Shown here: positions 7,984-16,048 of the stretch, one piece after another
Layout of the letters: the number at the start of each line of letters is the position of its first letter
How positions within the stretch are numbered: the stretch's first letter is position 1
From: Afipia carboxidovorans OM5
Lineage (GTDB): Bacteria > Pseudomonadota > Alphaproteobacteria > Rhizobiales > Xanthobacteraceae
Length of the DNA stretch: 64,000 nucleotides
Direction: 5' to 3'
NCBI RefSeq assembly: GCF_000218565.1
Contig: NC_015684.1
Location: 62,001 to 126,000, forward strand
Position numbers and translations under genes: made by a program
Notes under the pieces: generated by a model
The model's database searches: none
What the model was told of the DNA's origin: nothing
The model's input: only the letters and a program-made list of their open reading frames with translations

Positions 7984-8964
7984 TCAATTGGAGCCCGCAG
8001 GCTGCCACAAAGCAAGCATGCCTTCGAGTTCGAGCCGCTCCGCGACACCGCCGACGCCGCTTCCGCCAACAATGCGCGCGAATGTCTCAAGACCGAGCGC
8101 GCGCAACGTCGCTTCCGTCGCCGTGCGCAGGAAAGTCATGTCGGAGAAGCGCGGCGAGAGCTTGTAGTCGCGCACCGGCAGTTCGCCCTTGATCTTGTTC
8201 TGCGCCTGCAGCCACTTCACCGCGGTCTTCTCGTCGCCGAGTTCGTCGATGAGCTTCAATCCAACCGCCTGACGGCCGGTGAACACGCGCCCGTCGGAGA
8301 CGACCTGCAGCGCGGCCTCATCCATCTGCCGCCGCGTTTTCACCAGACCCTTGAACCAGGCGAACGAGTCCTTCACCAGCGCATCGAGCGCCGCGCGCGC
8401 TTCCGGCGAGGTCGGCTCGTAACCGTTCGGAGCGGCCTTGAGCGGCGCGGATTTCACTTCCTCGACCTTGACGCCGACGGTCTTCAGCAGCTCGCTGAAA
8501 TTCGGAAACTGAAACAGCACACCGATCGAGCCAACGAGCGAGGTCTGCTGCGCGATGATGTGATCGGACGCCAGCGCCGCGATATAGCCGCCGGAGGCGG
8601 CCAACCCCTCGACCACGACGACGAGCGGCTTCTTCGCCTTGAGCCGCGTCAGCGCATCGAACAATTGCTCGGCGCCCGCGGTGGTGCCGCCCGGCGAATT
8701 GATATGAACGATGACGGCGGCGGCCTTCGACTTGCCGAGCCGCTCGAGTGCCGCGACGCGCTCATCGTTGCTGCGGATCAGGCCTTCGATCTTCACCCGC
8801 GCGATCGCCTCGCTGCCGGTGATCGCCTGCCGCGCCGACGGCGCCAGCGCCGCCGTGAGGCCGATCACCGCCGCGATGACGACAAGCGCGCTGATCGCCC
8901 GCCAGAAGGTGAGCTTGCGGCGAATGCGGCGGCGGTCGACGAGGAAGTCGGATTCAAACGACAT
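7984..8964 (-). CDS. sppA: signal peptide peptidase SppA (short form)
   Basis: This 326-residue S49 serine protease is anchored in the inner membrane by one segment at about residues 21-45. It degrades cleaved signal peptides. The catalytic Ser lies in GLAASGGYIAA (about 124-134). The Lys of the dyad is expected among the lysines of the VEEVKSAPLK region (about 170-180). The length is that of the single-domain SppA of alphaproteobacteria and Bacillus, not the tandem E. coli form. It lies between rpsA and ihfB on the same strand. Confidence 0.92.
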   Translation of the reverse strand: MSFESDFLVDRRRIRRKLTFWRAISALVVIAAVIGLTAALAPSARQAITGSEAIARVKIEGLIRSNDERVAALERLGKSKAAAVIVHINSPGGTTAGAEQLFDALTRLKAKKPLVVVVEGLAASGGYIAALASDHIIAQQTSLVGSIGVLFQFPNFSELLKTVGVKVEEVKSAPLKAAPNGYEPTSPEARAALDALVKDSFAWFKGLVKTRRQMDEAALQVVSDGRVFTGRQAVGLKLIDELGDEKTAVKWLQAQNKIKGELPVRDYKLSPRFSDMTFLRTATEATLRALGLETFARIVGGSGVGGVAERLELEGMLALWQPAGSN

Positions 8965-9161
8965 GCGGCTCTCCGGTGCGGCGTCCTCCGCCCGCGCGCG
9001 TTATCCCCGCGCAAAGCTTGAGATTGCATGACTTCGATACATCAATTGCAAGGTAATTTGAAGACGAGGCAATTGGGCCTAAAGGGCGGGTTGCCTCGTC
9101 ATTCTGAGCCAACGGGTCGGCGATAAGCCGCTACCCGTCATTATCTCGCCCCACCCATAGT

Positions 9162-9293
9162 GTCGTCCCCGCGAAGGCGGGGACCCACACTGTCCGAGGT
9201 TTAACAAATGAACGAATTATCGCGCAGGCTTCCGCACTGGCGATCACTTGGAAAATTTATTGAAGGCTGGGTCCCCACCTTCGCGGGGACGAC
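9162..9293. repeat. TCGTCCCCGCG repeat, long inverted copy
   Basis: The terminal inverted repeats are near perfect: TCGTCCCCGCGAAGGCGGGG at the left and the reverse of CCCCACCTTCGCGGGGACGA at the right, separated by about 90 bp. A shorter relative is at 42221. Confidence 0.8.
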
Positions 9294-9335
9294 GCAGAAA
9301 TAAAATCACGCAGACAAAGGCCAATCACCCAAACA

Positions 9336-9362
9336 AAAAGGGCTCCGAAAACCGGAGCCCTC
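9336..9362 (-). terminator. Rho-independent terminator of rpsA
   Basis: Read on the minus strand, GGGCTCCG pairs with CGGAGCCC around a TTTT loop and is followed by TTTTTG. It lies about 40 bp after the rpsA stop. Confidence 0.85.
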
Positions 9363-9399
9363 TTCAATTCGTGTAGCGAAAGAAACGCCTGAGAGAAGC

Positions 9400-11100
9400 T
9401 TACTTGTCGCGCTTCTTCAGTGCGTTGCCGAGAATGTCGCCAAGCGTCGCGCCGGAGTCGGACGAGCCGTACTGCGCGATGGCTTCCTTCTCCTCGGCGA
9501 CTTCCAGCGCCTTGATCGACACCTGGACCTTGCGGGCCTTCTTGTCGAACTGGATGACGCGGGCGTCGACCTTCTCACCAACCGCGAAGCGCTCGGCACG
9601 CTGATCGTTGCGATCACGCGCAAGCTCCGAACGCTTGATGAAGGTGGTGAAGTCGGTACCGGCGATCTGCACGTCGATGCCGGCGTCCTTGACGTCGAGA
9701 ATCTCGCAGGTCACGACCGCGCCCTTCTTGACGTCGCCCGGCTCTGCGAAGGGATCGCCCTCGAGCTGCTTGACGCCGAGCGAGATGCGCTCCTTCTCGA
9801 CATCGACATCGAGCACCACGGCCTTGACCATGTCGCCCTTCTTGAAGTTGTCGATCACCTGCTCGCCCGGCTGTTTCCAATCGAGGTCGGACAGATGCAC
9901 CATGCCGTCGACGTCGCCTTCGAGACCCAGGAACAGACCGAACTCGGTCTTGTTCTTGACCTCGCCTTCCACGGTCGAGCCGACCGGGAACTTCTCGACG
10001 AACACTTCCCACGGATTGCGCATGGTCTGCTTGAGACCGAGCGAGATGCGGCGCTTGGCGGAATCGACTTCCAGCACCTGCACTTCGACTTCCTGCGAGG
10101 TGGAGACGATCTTGCCGGGATGCATGTTCTTCTTGGTCCACGACATCTCGGAGACGTGGATCAGGCCTTCGATGCCCGGCTCGAGCTCGACGAACGCACC
10201 GTAGTCGGTGATGTTGGTGACGCGGCCGGTGACGCGGGCGTTGAGCGGATACTTCGCCTCGATGCCCTGCCACGGATCGTCCAAGAGCTGCTTCATACCG
10301 AGCGAGATGCGGTGGGTCTCGTGGTTGATCTTGATGATCTTGACCTTCACCGTCTGGCCGATGGTGAGCACCTCGGTCGGATGGTTGACGCGGCGCCACG
10401 CGATATCGGTGACGTGCAGGAGGCCGTCGATGCCACCGAGGTCAACGAACGCACCGTAATCGGTGATGTTCTTGACGACGCCGTCGATCACCTGACCCTC
10501 TTCGAGGTTCTGCACGAGCTCCTGACGCTGTTCGGCGCGGGTCTCTTCGAGAACGGTGCGGCGGGACACGACGATGTTGCCGCGGCGGCGATCCATCTTG
10601 AGGATCTGGAACGGCTGCGGATTGTTCATCAGCGGCGCGACATCGCGGATCGGGCGAATGTCGACCTGGCTGCGCGGCAGGAACGCCACGGCGCCGTCGA
10701 GGTCGACCGTGAAGCCGCCCTTGACCTGGTTGAAGATGATGCCGGAAACCTTCTCGTTGGCGTTGAACGCCTTCTCGAGCTTGCCCCAGCTCTCTTCGCG
10801 GCGCGCCTTGTCGCGCGAGAGAACGGCTTCACCGAGCGCGTTTTCGATCCGGTCCAGAAAGACTTCGACTTCGTCGCCGACCTTCAGCGTGTTCTCGCGG
10901 CCGGGGCCGTTGAACTCGCGCAGCGCCACGCGACCTTCGGTCTTGAGGCCGACGTCAATGACGGCCATGTCCTTCTCGATCGCCACAACCTTGCCCTTGA
11001 CGACGGAGCTTTCCTGCAGGTTGCCGCCCGAGAAGGATTCATCGAGCATCGCCGCGAAATCGTCGCGGGTCGGATGATAGGAGGATTCAGTCGAAGCCAT
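9400..11100 (-). CDS. rpsA: 30S ribosomal protein S1
   Basis: This 566-residue protein brings mRNA to the 30S subunit. Six S1/OB-fold repeats are visible, with recurring ITDYGAFVDLGGIDGLLHVTD-like units; the third and fourth are nearest consensus. The length matches alphaproteobacterial S1. The start chosen is the ATG at 11100, beginning MASTESSYHP, with GGAG about 6 bases upstream. The frame stays open to 11202, but that extension crosses a leader hairpin and a tandem repeat and lacks S1 similarity. The gene is the last of the aroA-cmk-rpsA run and ends at a terminator. Confidence 0.96.
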   Translation of the reverse strand: MASTESSYHPTRDDFAAMLDESFSGGNLQESSVVKGKVVAIEKDMAVIDVGLKTEGRVALREFNGPGRENTLKVGDEVEVFLDRIENALGEAVLSRDKARREESWGKLEKAFNANEKVSGIIFNQVKGGFTVDLDGAVAFLPRSQVDIRPIRDVAPLMNNPQPFQILKMDRRRGNIVVSRRTVLEETRAEQRQELVQNLEEGQVIDGVVKNITDYGAFVDLGGIDGLLHVTDIAWRRVNHPTEVLTIGQTVKVKIIKINHETHRISLGMKQLLDDPWQGIEAKYPLNARVTGRVTNITDYGAFVELEPGIEGLIHVSEMSWTKKNMHPGKIVSTSQEVEVQVLEVDSAKRRISLGLKQTMRNPWEVFVEKFPVGSTVEGEVKNKTEFGLFLGLEGDVDGMVHLSDLDWKQPGEQVIDNFKKGDMVKAVVLDVDVEKERISLGVKQLEGDPFAEPGDVKKGAVVTCEILDVKDAGIDVQIAGTDFTTFIKRSELARDRNDQRAERFAVGEKVDARVIQFDKKARKVQVSIKALEVAEEKEAIAQYGSSDSGATLGDILGNALKKRDK

Positions 11101-11158
11101 TGGTTCTCCAGATGCGGTCGGCCGGTGTCGGGTTGATGGGACGCATCGCGCGGGAAGG

Positions 11159-11181
11159 GCCAAAGGTCCGCAACCTTTGGC
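11159..11181 (-). promoter_or_regulatory. hairpin in the rpsA 5' leader
   Basis: GCCAAAGGT and ACCTTTGGC form a perfect 9-bp stem around a 5-base loop, 58 bp upstream of the rpsA start codon. No T-run follows in the direction of rpsA, so it is unlikely to be a terminator. A role in S1 autoregulation is only a guess. Confidence 0.4.
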
Positions 11182-11191
11182 GACCGCCTCA

Positions 11192-11223
11192 AAACCCATC
11201 ATGGTTGAAACCCATCATGGTTT
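11192..11223. repeat. 16-bp tandem direct repeat in the rpsA leader
   Basis: Two adjacent copies of AAACCCATCATGGTT(G/T) match at 15 of 16 positions. They sit about 90-120 bp upstream of the rpsA start. Confidence 0.8.
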
Positions 11224-11530
11224 GCGAGCGCGGGCCGGCCAGGCCTTCGACGGACGATGCGGTGATTTCAGTGCCGGTCTGTTCAGTCAAACAACTCGAC
11301 CTCAAAGACCTCCAAGCGGGCTTGTCCTCCAATGACGGCTGGGATTGACCCAAGCCGGCCCGCTCGGACGGCCTCGATCCTGTCGAGGGCAGCCCGGACC
11401 CGCGCGATATAGCCTTCCACAGGGTTTCGGGCAAGGCCGGAATCGCCGCGGAGGGCCGCAAACCGGCCTGCCGCAGGGCTTTTCGCGACGGAAATGGGGT
11501 GTTTTTGCCTCCGACCCACCCACATGACTT

Positions 11531-11619
11531 CGTCATGGCCGGGCTTGACCCGGCATCCACGTCTCCTCCGTGGAAACAGGTCAAGACGTGGATGCCCGGC
11601 ACAAGGCCGGGCATGACGG
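11531..11619. repeat. TCATGGCCGG / CATCCACGTC repeat (copy 2)
   Basis: The copy opens CGTCATGGCCGGGCTTGACC and closes with ACGTGGATGCCCGGCACAAGG then CCGGGCATGACG, an imperfect inverted repeat. It lies downstream of cmk. Confidence 0.75.
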
Positions 11620-11673
11620 ATATTGGGCCTCTAGATAGCTCCCGCACGTAATTCCGTACCAACCAGAGCAATC

Positions 11674-12303
11674 TCACCGCGTGGCGCGGGCCTGCTCGAT
11701 GATCGCGATCGCCGCGCGCACGCCGCCCTCGATGTCGAGGTTGGAATTATCCAGCACATGGGCGTCGGCCGCGCATTTCAGCGGCGCAGCCGCGCGGTTC
11801 TTGTCGCGCTCGTCGCGCTTTAAAATATCCGCCAGCACCAGCGCCTCGTCGGCCGCCTCGCCGCGGCCCCGCGCCTCCAGCGTGCGGCGATGCGCACGCA
11901 CTTTCGGATCGGCAACCACGAAAATCTTCACGTCGGCATCGGGACAGATCACCGTGCCGATGTCGCGTCCGTCGAGCACCGCGCCGGGTGGGTCGGCCGC
12001 GAACTGGCGCTGGAAATTGATGAGCGCCTCGCGCACCGCCGGAATCGCGGAGACGACGGACGCGGCATCGCCGATCGCCTGGGTCTTCAAAACCGGATCG
12101 CCGAATTTTTCCGGATCGAGCGCGCGCGCCACCGCGACCGCCCGCGCCTCGTCCTGCAGATCCGCGCCGAGATCGAGCATCGCTTTTGCGACCGCGCGAT
12201 AGATCACGCCGGTGTCGAGATGGCGAAAGCCGTAATGCGCGGCAAGCCGCTTGCCGAGCGTTCCCTTGCCGGACGCGGCCGGTCCGTCGATGGCGATAAT
12301 CAT
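11674..12303 (-). CDS. cmk: (d)CMP kinase
   Basis: This 209-residue enzyme phosphorylates CMP and dCMP with ATP. The P-loop GPAASGKGT is at residues 6-14, the CMP-binding region has LDGRDIGT (about 116-123), and the lid has R-rich FVVADPKVRAHRR. The ATG overlaps the stop of the upstream zeta-toxin-like gene by 4 bp (ATGA), so the two are translationally coupled. cmk next to rpsA is widespread in proteobacteria. Confidence 0.95.
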   Translation of the reverse strand: MIIAIDGPAASGKGTLGKRLAAHYGFRHLDTGVIYRAVAKAMLDLGADLQDEARAVAVARALDPEKFGDPVLKTQAIGDAASVVSAIPAVREALINFQRQFAADPPGAVLDGRDIGTVICPDADVKIFVVADPKVRAHRRTLEARGRGEAADEALVLADILKRDERDKNRAAAPLKCAADAHVLDNSNLDIEGGVRAAIAIIEQARATR

Positions 12304-12935
12304 GTCTTCACGAGCCGTCGGTTGGAGGCAGCGCCCGTTGCACGTTTCACCGCCGCCTTGATTTCAGGAAGCGCGGCGGGGTCCATGGTGATGACCCCGT
12401 CCGCCTTGGAGGCGATTAATTGCGGCGCTTTGCCGGAATTGTCAAAAATCCAGGCCCCGTCGGCGGCCTTGAGAAACCACGGCAGTTGCGCCAGCGATTT
12501 GTCGCGGCGCGACACGATCTTGTCCTCGGGCACGGCATGGCCGCCCTTGGCGACCCGCACCCGGACACGCTCGATGTTCATCTGCGCGGTTTTCAAAAGC
12601 ACATAGATCAGCCGGATCTCGAAGCCGCGCGCCTTCGCATCCGTGATCATCTCGCGATATTTTTCTGTCGAGAGCACGGTCTCGACGCCGACCGTGCGGT
12701 AGGCGGCAATCGAGGCTTCGAGCCAGGTATAGATACGCTTCACCGCCGCGAGGTTGGCGGCGTCGGGGTCGCATTTCTCGGCTTCGCTGATCTGCAGGGA
12801 GAGCACGTCCGGATTGATGATCCAGACCGAGCGGCCAAAATCCTCGATGCCTGATCCGGTGTAGAGAGAGCTTTTGCCGGACCCGTTCGGCCCGGCGACA
12901 ATCCAGAGCTTTGGCCGCTCAACGAACGCGGACAC
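12300..12935 (-). CDS. zeta-toxin-like P-loop kinase/ATPase
   Basis: This 211-residue protein has a Walker A motif GPNGSGKSS at residues 15-23. A VWIINPDVL segment and VETVLSTEKYREMI follow, where zeta-type kinases bind and position substrate, and then RVRVRVAKGGHAVPED with clustered arginines. This layout matches the zeta toxin / AAA_33 group. Some members phosphorylate UDP-GlcNAc, while many chromosomal ones have no known target. The start is GTG, lying 17 bp inside the end of the upstream small gene. The stop overlaps cmk by 4 bp. It interrupts the aroA-cmk pair. Function beyond an ATP-dependent small-molecule kinase is unproven. Confidence 0.75.
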   Translation of the reverse strand: MSAFVERPKLWIVAGPNGSGKSSLYTGSGIEDFGRSVWIINPDVLSLQISEAEKCDPDAANLAAVKRIYTWLEASIAAYRTVGVETVLSTEKYREMITDAKARGFEIRLIYVLLKTAQMNIERVRVRVAKGGHAVPEDKIVSRRDKSLAQLPWFLKAADGAWIFDNSGKAPQLIASKADGVITMDPAALPEIKAAVKRATGAASNRRLVKT

Positions 12936-13155
12936 GATCCGCCGAGCCGAAGGCCTTCACGTTTTCACGCCGCGCTTTCTCGACGTTCTTGACGAACAGG
13001 AGATGCAGGTCCTCGCTGAACGTCGTGCTGTTGGCGTCGATCGCAAGCACCTTGGTGCGGCGGCCATCGGGGCCGACCACGATCTTCGACTTCACCGATC
13101 CCGCCGGTTTCTTGGCGCCCGCGCGCCCGAATTTCTTGACGACGACCTTGGCCAT
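12919..13155 (-). CDS. small basic protein upstream of the zeta-toxin-like gene
   Basis: I do not recognise this 78-residue protein. It begins MAKVVVKKFGRAG, is Lys/Arg-rich in its first 40 residues (KFGRAGAKKPAGSVKSK), and contains a VGPDGRRTKVLAID segment and a predicted helix DLHLLFVKNVEKARREN. The ATG at 13155 is preceded by GAGAGGCTCC. It overlaps the zeta-toxin-like gene by 17 bp. The small-upstream, kinase-downstream layout with overlap resembles a toxin-antitoxin pair, but no known antitoxin fold is visible. The basic N-terminus could bind nucleic acid. Confidence 0.65.
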   Translation of the reverse strand: MAKVVVKKFGRAGAKKPAGSVKSKIVVGPDGRRTKVLAIDANSTTFSEDLHLLFVKNVEKARRENVKAFGSADRVRVR

Positions 13156-13229
13156 GGAGCCTCTCAAACGACAGTCCCGCGCATTCAACTCACACAGGAA
13201 TATAGGGCCTTTTCCGACATTCCGCCACG

Positions 13230-14561
13230 TTAAACGAAATCCGCGCCGAGGCCGCGCATCATTGGGATGAAGTCGGGGAAGCTGGTGGCGATGAAAGCAG
13301 TGTCGTCGACCTTGACCGGCGTATCCGATGCACAGCCCATCACCAGCGCCGACATCGCGATGCGATGATCCATGTGGGTCGCAACCGTCCCGCCGCCCGG
13401 CACGCGGCCCTCGCCATGGACGATGAGATCGTCGCCCACGATCTCGACCTTGACGCCGTTGACGCGCAGCATGTCAGCGGTCGCCTCCAGCCGATCGGAT
13501 TCCTTCACGCGCAGCTCCTTCAAACCCAGCATCCGCGTGGTGCCTTCCGCGAAGGCGGCGGCGACCGCGAGTACGAGATATTCGTCGATCATCGCCGGCG
13601 CGCGCTCGGGCGGCACGGTGACGCCGCGCAGCTTTGAGGCACGCACCCGCAAATTCGCCATCGGCTCGCCGGCGTCGCGCACGTCGCTCTCCTCGATCGA
13701 GGCGCCCATCTCCCGCAGCGTGGTGAAAAGCCCGGTGCGCAGCGGATTTGTCATCACGTCGGTGAGGGTAAGATCGGAGCCCGGCACAATCAGCGCGGCG
13801 ACGATCGGAAACGCCGCCGAGGACGGATCGGCCGGCACCACGACATCGGCGCCGTGCAGCTCGGGCTGGCCGGTCAGCGTGATGCGGCGACCATGCGTGC
13901 CTTCCGGCTCGGTGACGATGTCGGCGCCGAATTGCGCCAGCATCCGCTCGGTGTGGTCGCGGCTTGCTTCCGCCTCGATTACGGTGGTCTCGCCCGGCGC
14001 GGAGAGGCCCGCGAGCAGCACCGCCGACTTGATCTGCGCCGAAGCAACCGGCGTGCGGTAGACCATCGGGATCGGATCACGCGCGCCTTCGAGCGTCAGC
14101 GGCAGCCGTGCGCCGTCGCCGCCGGAGACTTTCGCACCCATCAGCTCCAGCGGATCGAGAATGCGGCGCATCGGGCGCGAGCGCAGTGACGCGTCGCCGT
14201 CGAACGTCGCCGCAATCGGCGAACCCGCCACCGCGCCCATCGCAAGACGGCAGCCGGTGCCGCTGTTGCCGAAATCAAGCGGCGCATCGGGCGCGCGGAA
14301 ACCGCCGACACCGACGCCGTGCACGCGCCATGCGCCCTCGCCCACGCGTTCGACCTTCGCGCCGAGCGCCGCCATCGCCTTGGCGGTGTTGAGAACGTCT
14401 TCGCCCTCGAGAAGCCCGGTGATCTTCGTTTCACCGACCGCAAGCGCACCCAGAATGAGCGCGCGGTGAGAGATCGACTTGTCGCCCGGCACGCGGACCC
14501 GCCCGGTCAGCGGGGTGCTTCCTCGTGCCTCCAATGGGGTCGGTCGGCTGGCGTGGCTCAC
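13230..14561 (-). CDS. aroA: 3-phosphoshikimate 1-carboxyvinyltransferase (EPSP synthase, class II-like)
   Basis: This 443-residue enzyme joins shikimate 3-phosphate and PEP in the aromatic amino acid pathway. It has GDKSISHRA at about 26-34, the PEP-site loop DFGNSGTGCRLAMG at 97-109, RDHTERM, and RVKESDR. The pattern is that of class II EPSP synthases such as Agrobacterium CP4. At the position where CP4 has Ala100, which underlies its glyphosate tolerance, this protein has Gly101. Divergent from the FYDLN-acid gene, it heads the leftward aroA-(small gene)-(zeta-like)-cmk-rpsA run. Confidence 0.95.
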   Translation of the reverse strand: MSHASRPTPLEARGSTPLTGRVRVPGDKSISHRALILGALAVGETKITGLLEGEDVLNTAKAMAALGAKVERVGEGAWRVHGVGVGGFRAPDAPLDFGNSGTGCRLAMGAVAGSPIAATFDGDASLRSRPMRRILDPLELMGAKVSGGDGARLPLTLEGARDPIPMVYRTPVASAQIKSAVLLAGLSAPGETTVIEAEASRDHTERMLAQFGADIVTEPEGTHGRRITLTGQPELHGADVVVPADPSSAAFPIVAALIVPGSDLTLTDVMTNPLRTGLFTTLREMGASIEESDVRDAGEPMANLRVRASKLRGVTVPPERAPAMIDEYLVLAVAAAFAEGTTRMLGLKELRVKESDRLEATADMLRVNGVKVEIVGDDLIVHGEGRVPGGGTVATHMDHRIAMSALVMGCASDTPVKVDDTAFIATSFPDFIPMMRGLGADFV

Positions 14562-14711
14562 GGCAAAATTCCTCTACAATTTGAAGGGCTCCTACCATGG
14601 CCACCGAAATCCGTCACCCGCCTCACAGAAGGCGGCGAGAGCACTATTGACACCAGCGTCGCAACCGCCCAAGTGAAGCACCGCTTTTTCGAAATTCCCA
14701 GGATCTCGCCC

Positions 14712-15128
14712 GTGGCCAAAGCCGATCTCGGAACCAAACGTATCTGCCCGGTAACGGGCAAGAAGTTCTATGACCTCAACAAGACTCCGGTGATTTCGCC
14801 CTACACCGGCGAAATCGTGCCGATCGCGCCGGTTGCGCCGACCCGCCCGCGCGGCGACACCGCAGCCCGCGCGCAGGCGGCCGATACCTCGCAGGATACC
14901 GAGACGGCCGAGGGCGAGGAGGAGTTGGTCTCCCTTGAGGAAGCCGATGCCGAGGAGAAGACCGGCAAGGTCAAGACCAACGTGCCGGAATCCGAAGACG
15001 ACATCGAAATCGACGACTCGATCGACGATGACGATGACGACGATTCCACCTTCATCGCCGAAGAAGACGAAGAGGACGAGGACGTGACCGACATCATCGG
15101 CGACGTCTCCGGCGACGAGGAATCCTGA
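14712..15128 (+). CDS. FYDLN-acid family protein (TIGR02300), no CXXC pairs
   Basis: This 138-residue protein of unknown function has the family motif KFYDLNK at about residues 18-24 and a C-terminal half in which more than half the residues are Asp or Glu, including a run of seven Asp near 105-111. Some members flank FYDLN with two CXXC pairs, a zinc ribbon. Here the first is CPVTG and the second SPYTG, so only one Cys remains and zinc binding is unlikely. The start chosen is GTG with AGGA about 8 bases upstream, giving VAKADLGTKRIC. The open frame upstream runs into the divergent aroA region and is spurious. Confidence 0.85.
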   Translation: MAKADLGTKRICPVTGKKFYDLNKTPVISPYTGEIVPIAPVAPTRPRGDTAARAQAADTSQDTETAEGEEELVSLEEADAEEKTGKVKTNVPESEDDIEIDDSIDDDDDDDSTFIAEEDEEDEDVTDIIGDVSGDEES

Positions 15129-15253
15129 CAACAAGAGACTTGAGATAGAACCTGAAACGTGGTTTCAGGTCACTCCTGACGCGGGGACGCGGGCCGAACG
15201 GCTAACCTCCCCGCGGACTGCGTCGGACCCATCCGAACGCGTGCGTTGATTAC

Positions 15254-15329
<76 letters not shown>

Positions 15330-15519
15330 ACCGCCCGAACATCCTCTGTTCCTGAAGCTCTCTGTTCCTGAATCGATGGCGTCTGGTGCCCGGAATTTCC
15401 CGGTGCAGCGCGGTATCCACGACCCGTCTGCGGTCTTGAACCGCGTGCGGCGATTGCCATATTTGGAGAGCCGGGCAGGTCAACCGCCTCTCCGGCAAGG
15501 GTGCCGCAAGGGCCCTTGG

Positions 15520-15578
15520 CAAAAGGCCCATACCGGGCCGGAGGCCGGACAAAGTCGCTTCGAGAGGACTTTGGAATG
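15520..15578 (+). promoter_or_regulatory. structured hsp20 5' leader, possible RNA thermometer
   Basis: AAAGTC (15551-15556) pairs perfectly with GACTTT (15567-15572) around a 10-base loop. The AGAGGA ribosome binding site (15563-15568) lies partly in the loop and partly in the stem. GGCCC/GGGCC and CCGG/CCGG pairings lie just upstream. Rhizobial small heat-shock genes are often controlled by ROSE-type thermometers that hide the Shine-Dalgarno sequence in such a terminal hairpin. This is a structural resemblance, not a sequence match to ROSE. Confidence 0.4.
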
Positions 15579-16001
15579 TCGCGTGTTCCTTCGTTATCCA
15601 GTCCGTTTCTACTGGGCTTCGACGAGATCGAGCGTGCGCTCGACCGCGTCGTCAAGGGCGCCGACGGCTATCCTCCCTACAACATCGAGCGATGCGAACG
15701 TGAAAACGGGCAGCCCGAAAAGCTGCGCATCACGCTTGCGGTGGCGGGCTTCACCCGCGACCAACTCGATGTAACCATTGAGGAAAATCAGCTCGTCATC
15801 CGCGGCCGCCAACAGGACGACAAGGCGAGGCAATACATCCATCGCGGCATCGCCGCGCGCCACTTCCAGCGCACCTTCGTGCTGGCGGAGGGGATGCATG
15901 TGCTTGGCGCGGACTTGAGGAACGGGCTGTTGTCCGTCGATCTCGCAAGGCCTGAGCCTGAGCGGATCGTTAAGACGATAGCCATCAATGAACACGAATA
16001 A
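15576..16001 (+). CDS. Hsp20 / alpha-crystallin small heat-shock protein
   Basis: This 141-residue ATP-independent holdase chaperone begins MSRVPSLSSPFLLGFDEIER. The alpha-crystallin domain spans about residues 35-130, including YNIERCERENG, ITLAVAGF, IRGRQQ and the C-terminal LSVDLARPEPE. A canonical IXI tail is not obvious. Length and the ATG at 15576 agree with class A-type rhizobial IbpA proteins. The DUF1150 gene follows 47 bp later, a linkage seen across Rhizobiales. Confidence 0.93.
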   Translation: MSRVPSLSSPFLLGFDEIERALDRVVKGADGYPPYNIERCERENGQPEKLRITLAVAGFTRDQLDVTIEENQLVIRGRQQDDKARQYIHRGIAARHFQRTFVLAEGMHVLGADLRNGLLSVDLARPEPERIVKTIAINEHE

Positions 16002-16048
16002 TGGAAATAGCGGACTCGACCGCTGTCTAGTTAAGAGGAGTCGAGGAC

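Larger units (their letters stand above)
8965..9399. other. sppA-rpsA intergenic region
   Basis: These 435 bp hold no convincing gene. From the sppA side come about 190 bp of unremarkable sequence, then the TCGTCCCCGCG repeat (9162-9293), then the rpsA terminator (9336-9362). Confidence 0.6.
11101..11673. other. rpsA leader and cmk-rpsA intergenic region
   Basis: These 573 bp contain a 9-bp hairpin at 11159-11181, a 16-bp tandem repeat at 11192-11223 and a palindromic repeat at 11531-11619. A 162-codon minus-strand frame across it reads MPGLVPGIHVL from the repeat and is not a gene. The length suggests rpsA has its own promoter here, but I see no clear -35/-10 pair. Confidence 0.6.

Noticed and set aside
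11189..11677. 162-codon minus-strand frame between cmk and rpsA
   Set aside because: Its recognisable part, MPGLVPGIHVL, is the translation of the palindromic repeat, a common false gene in this group.
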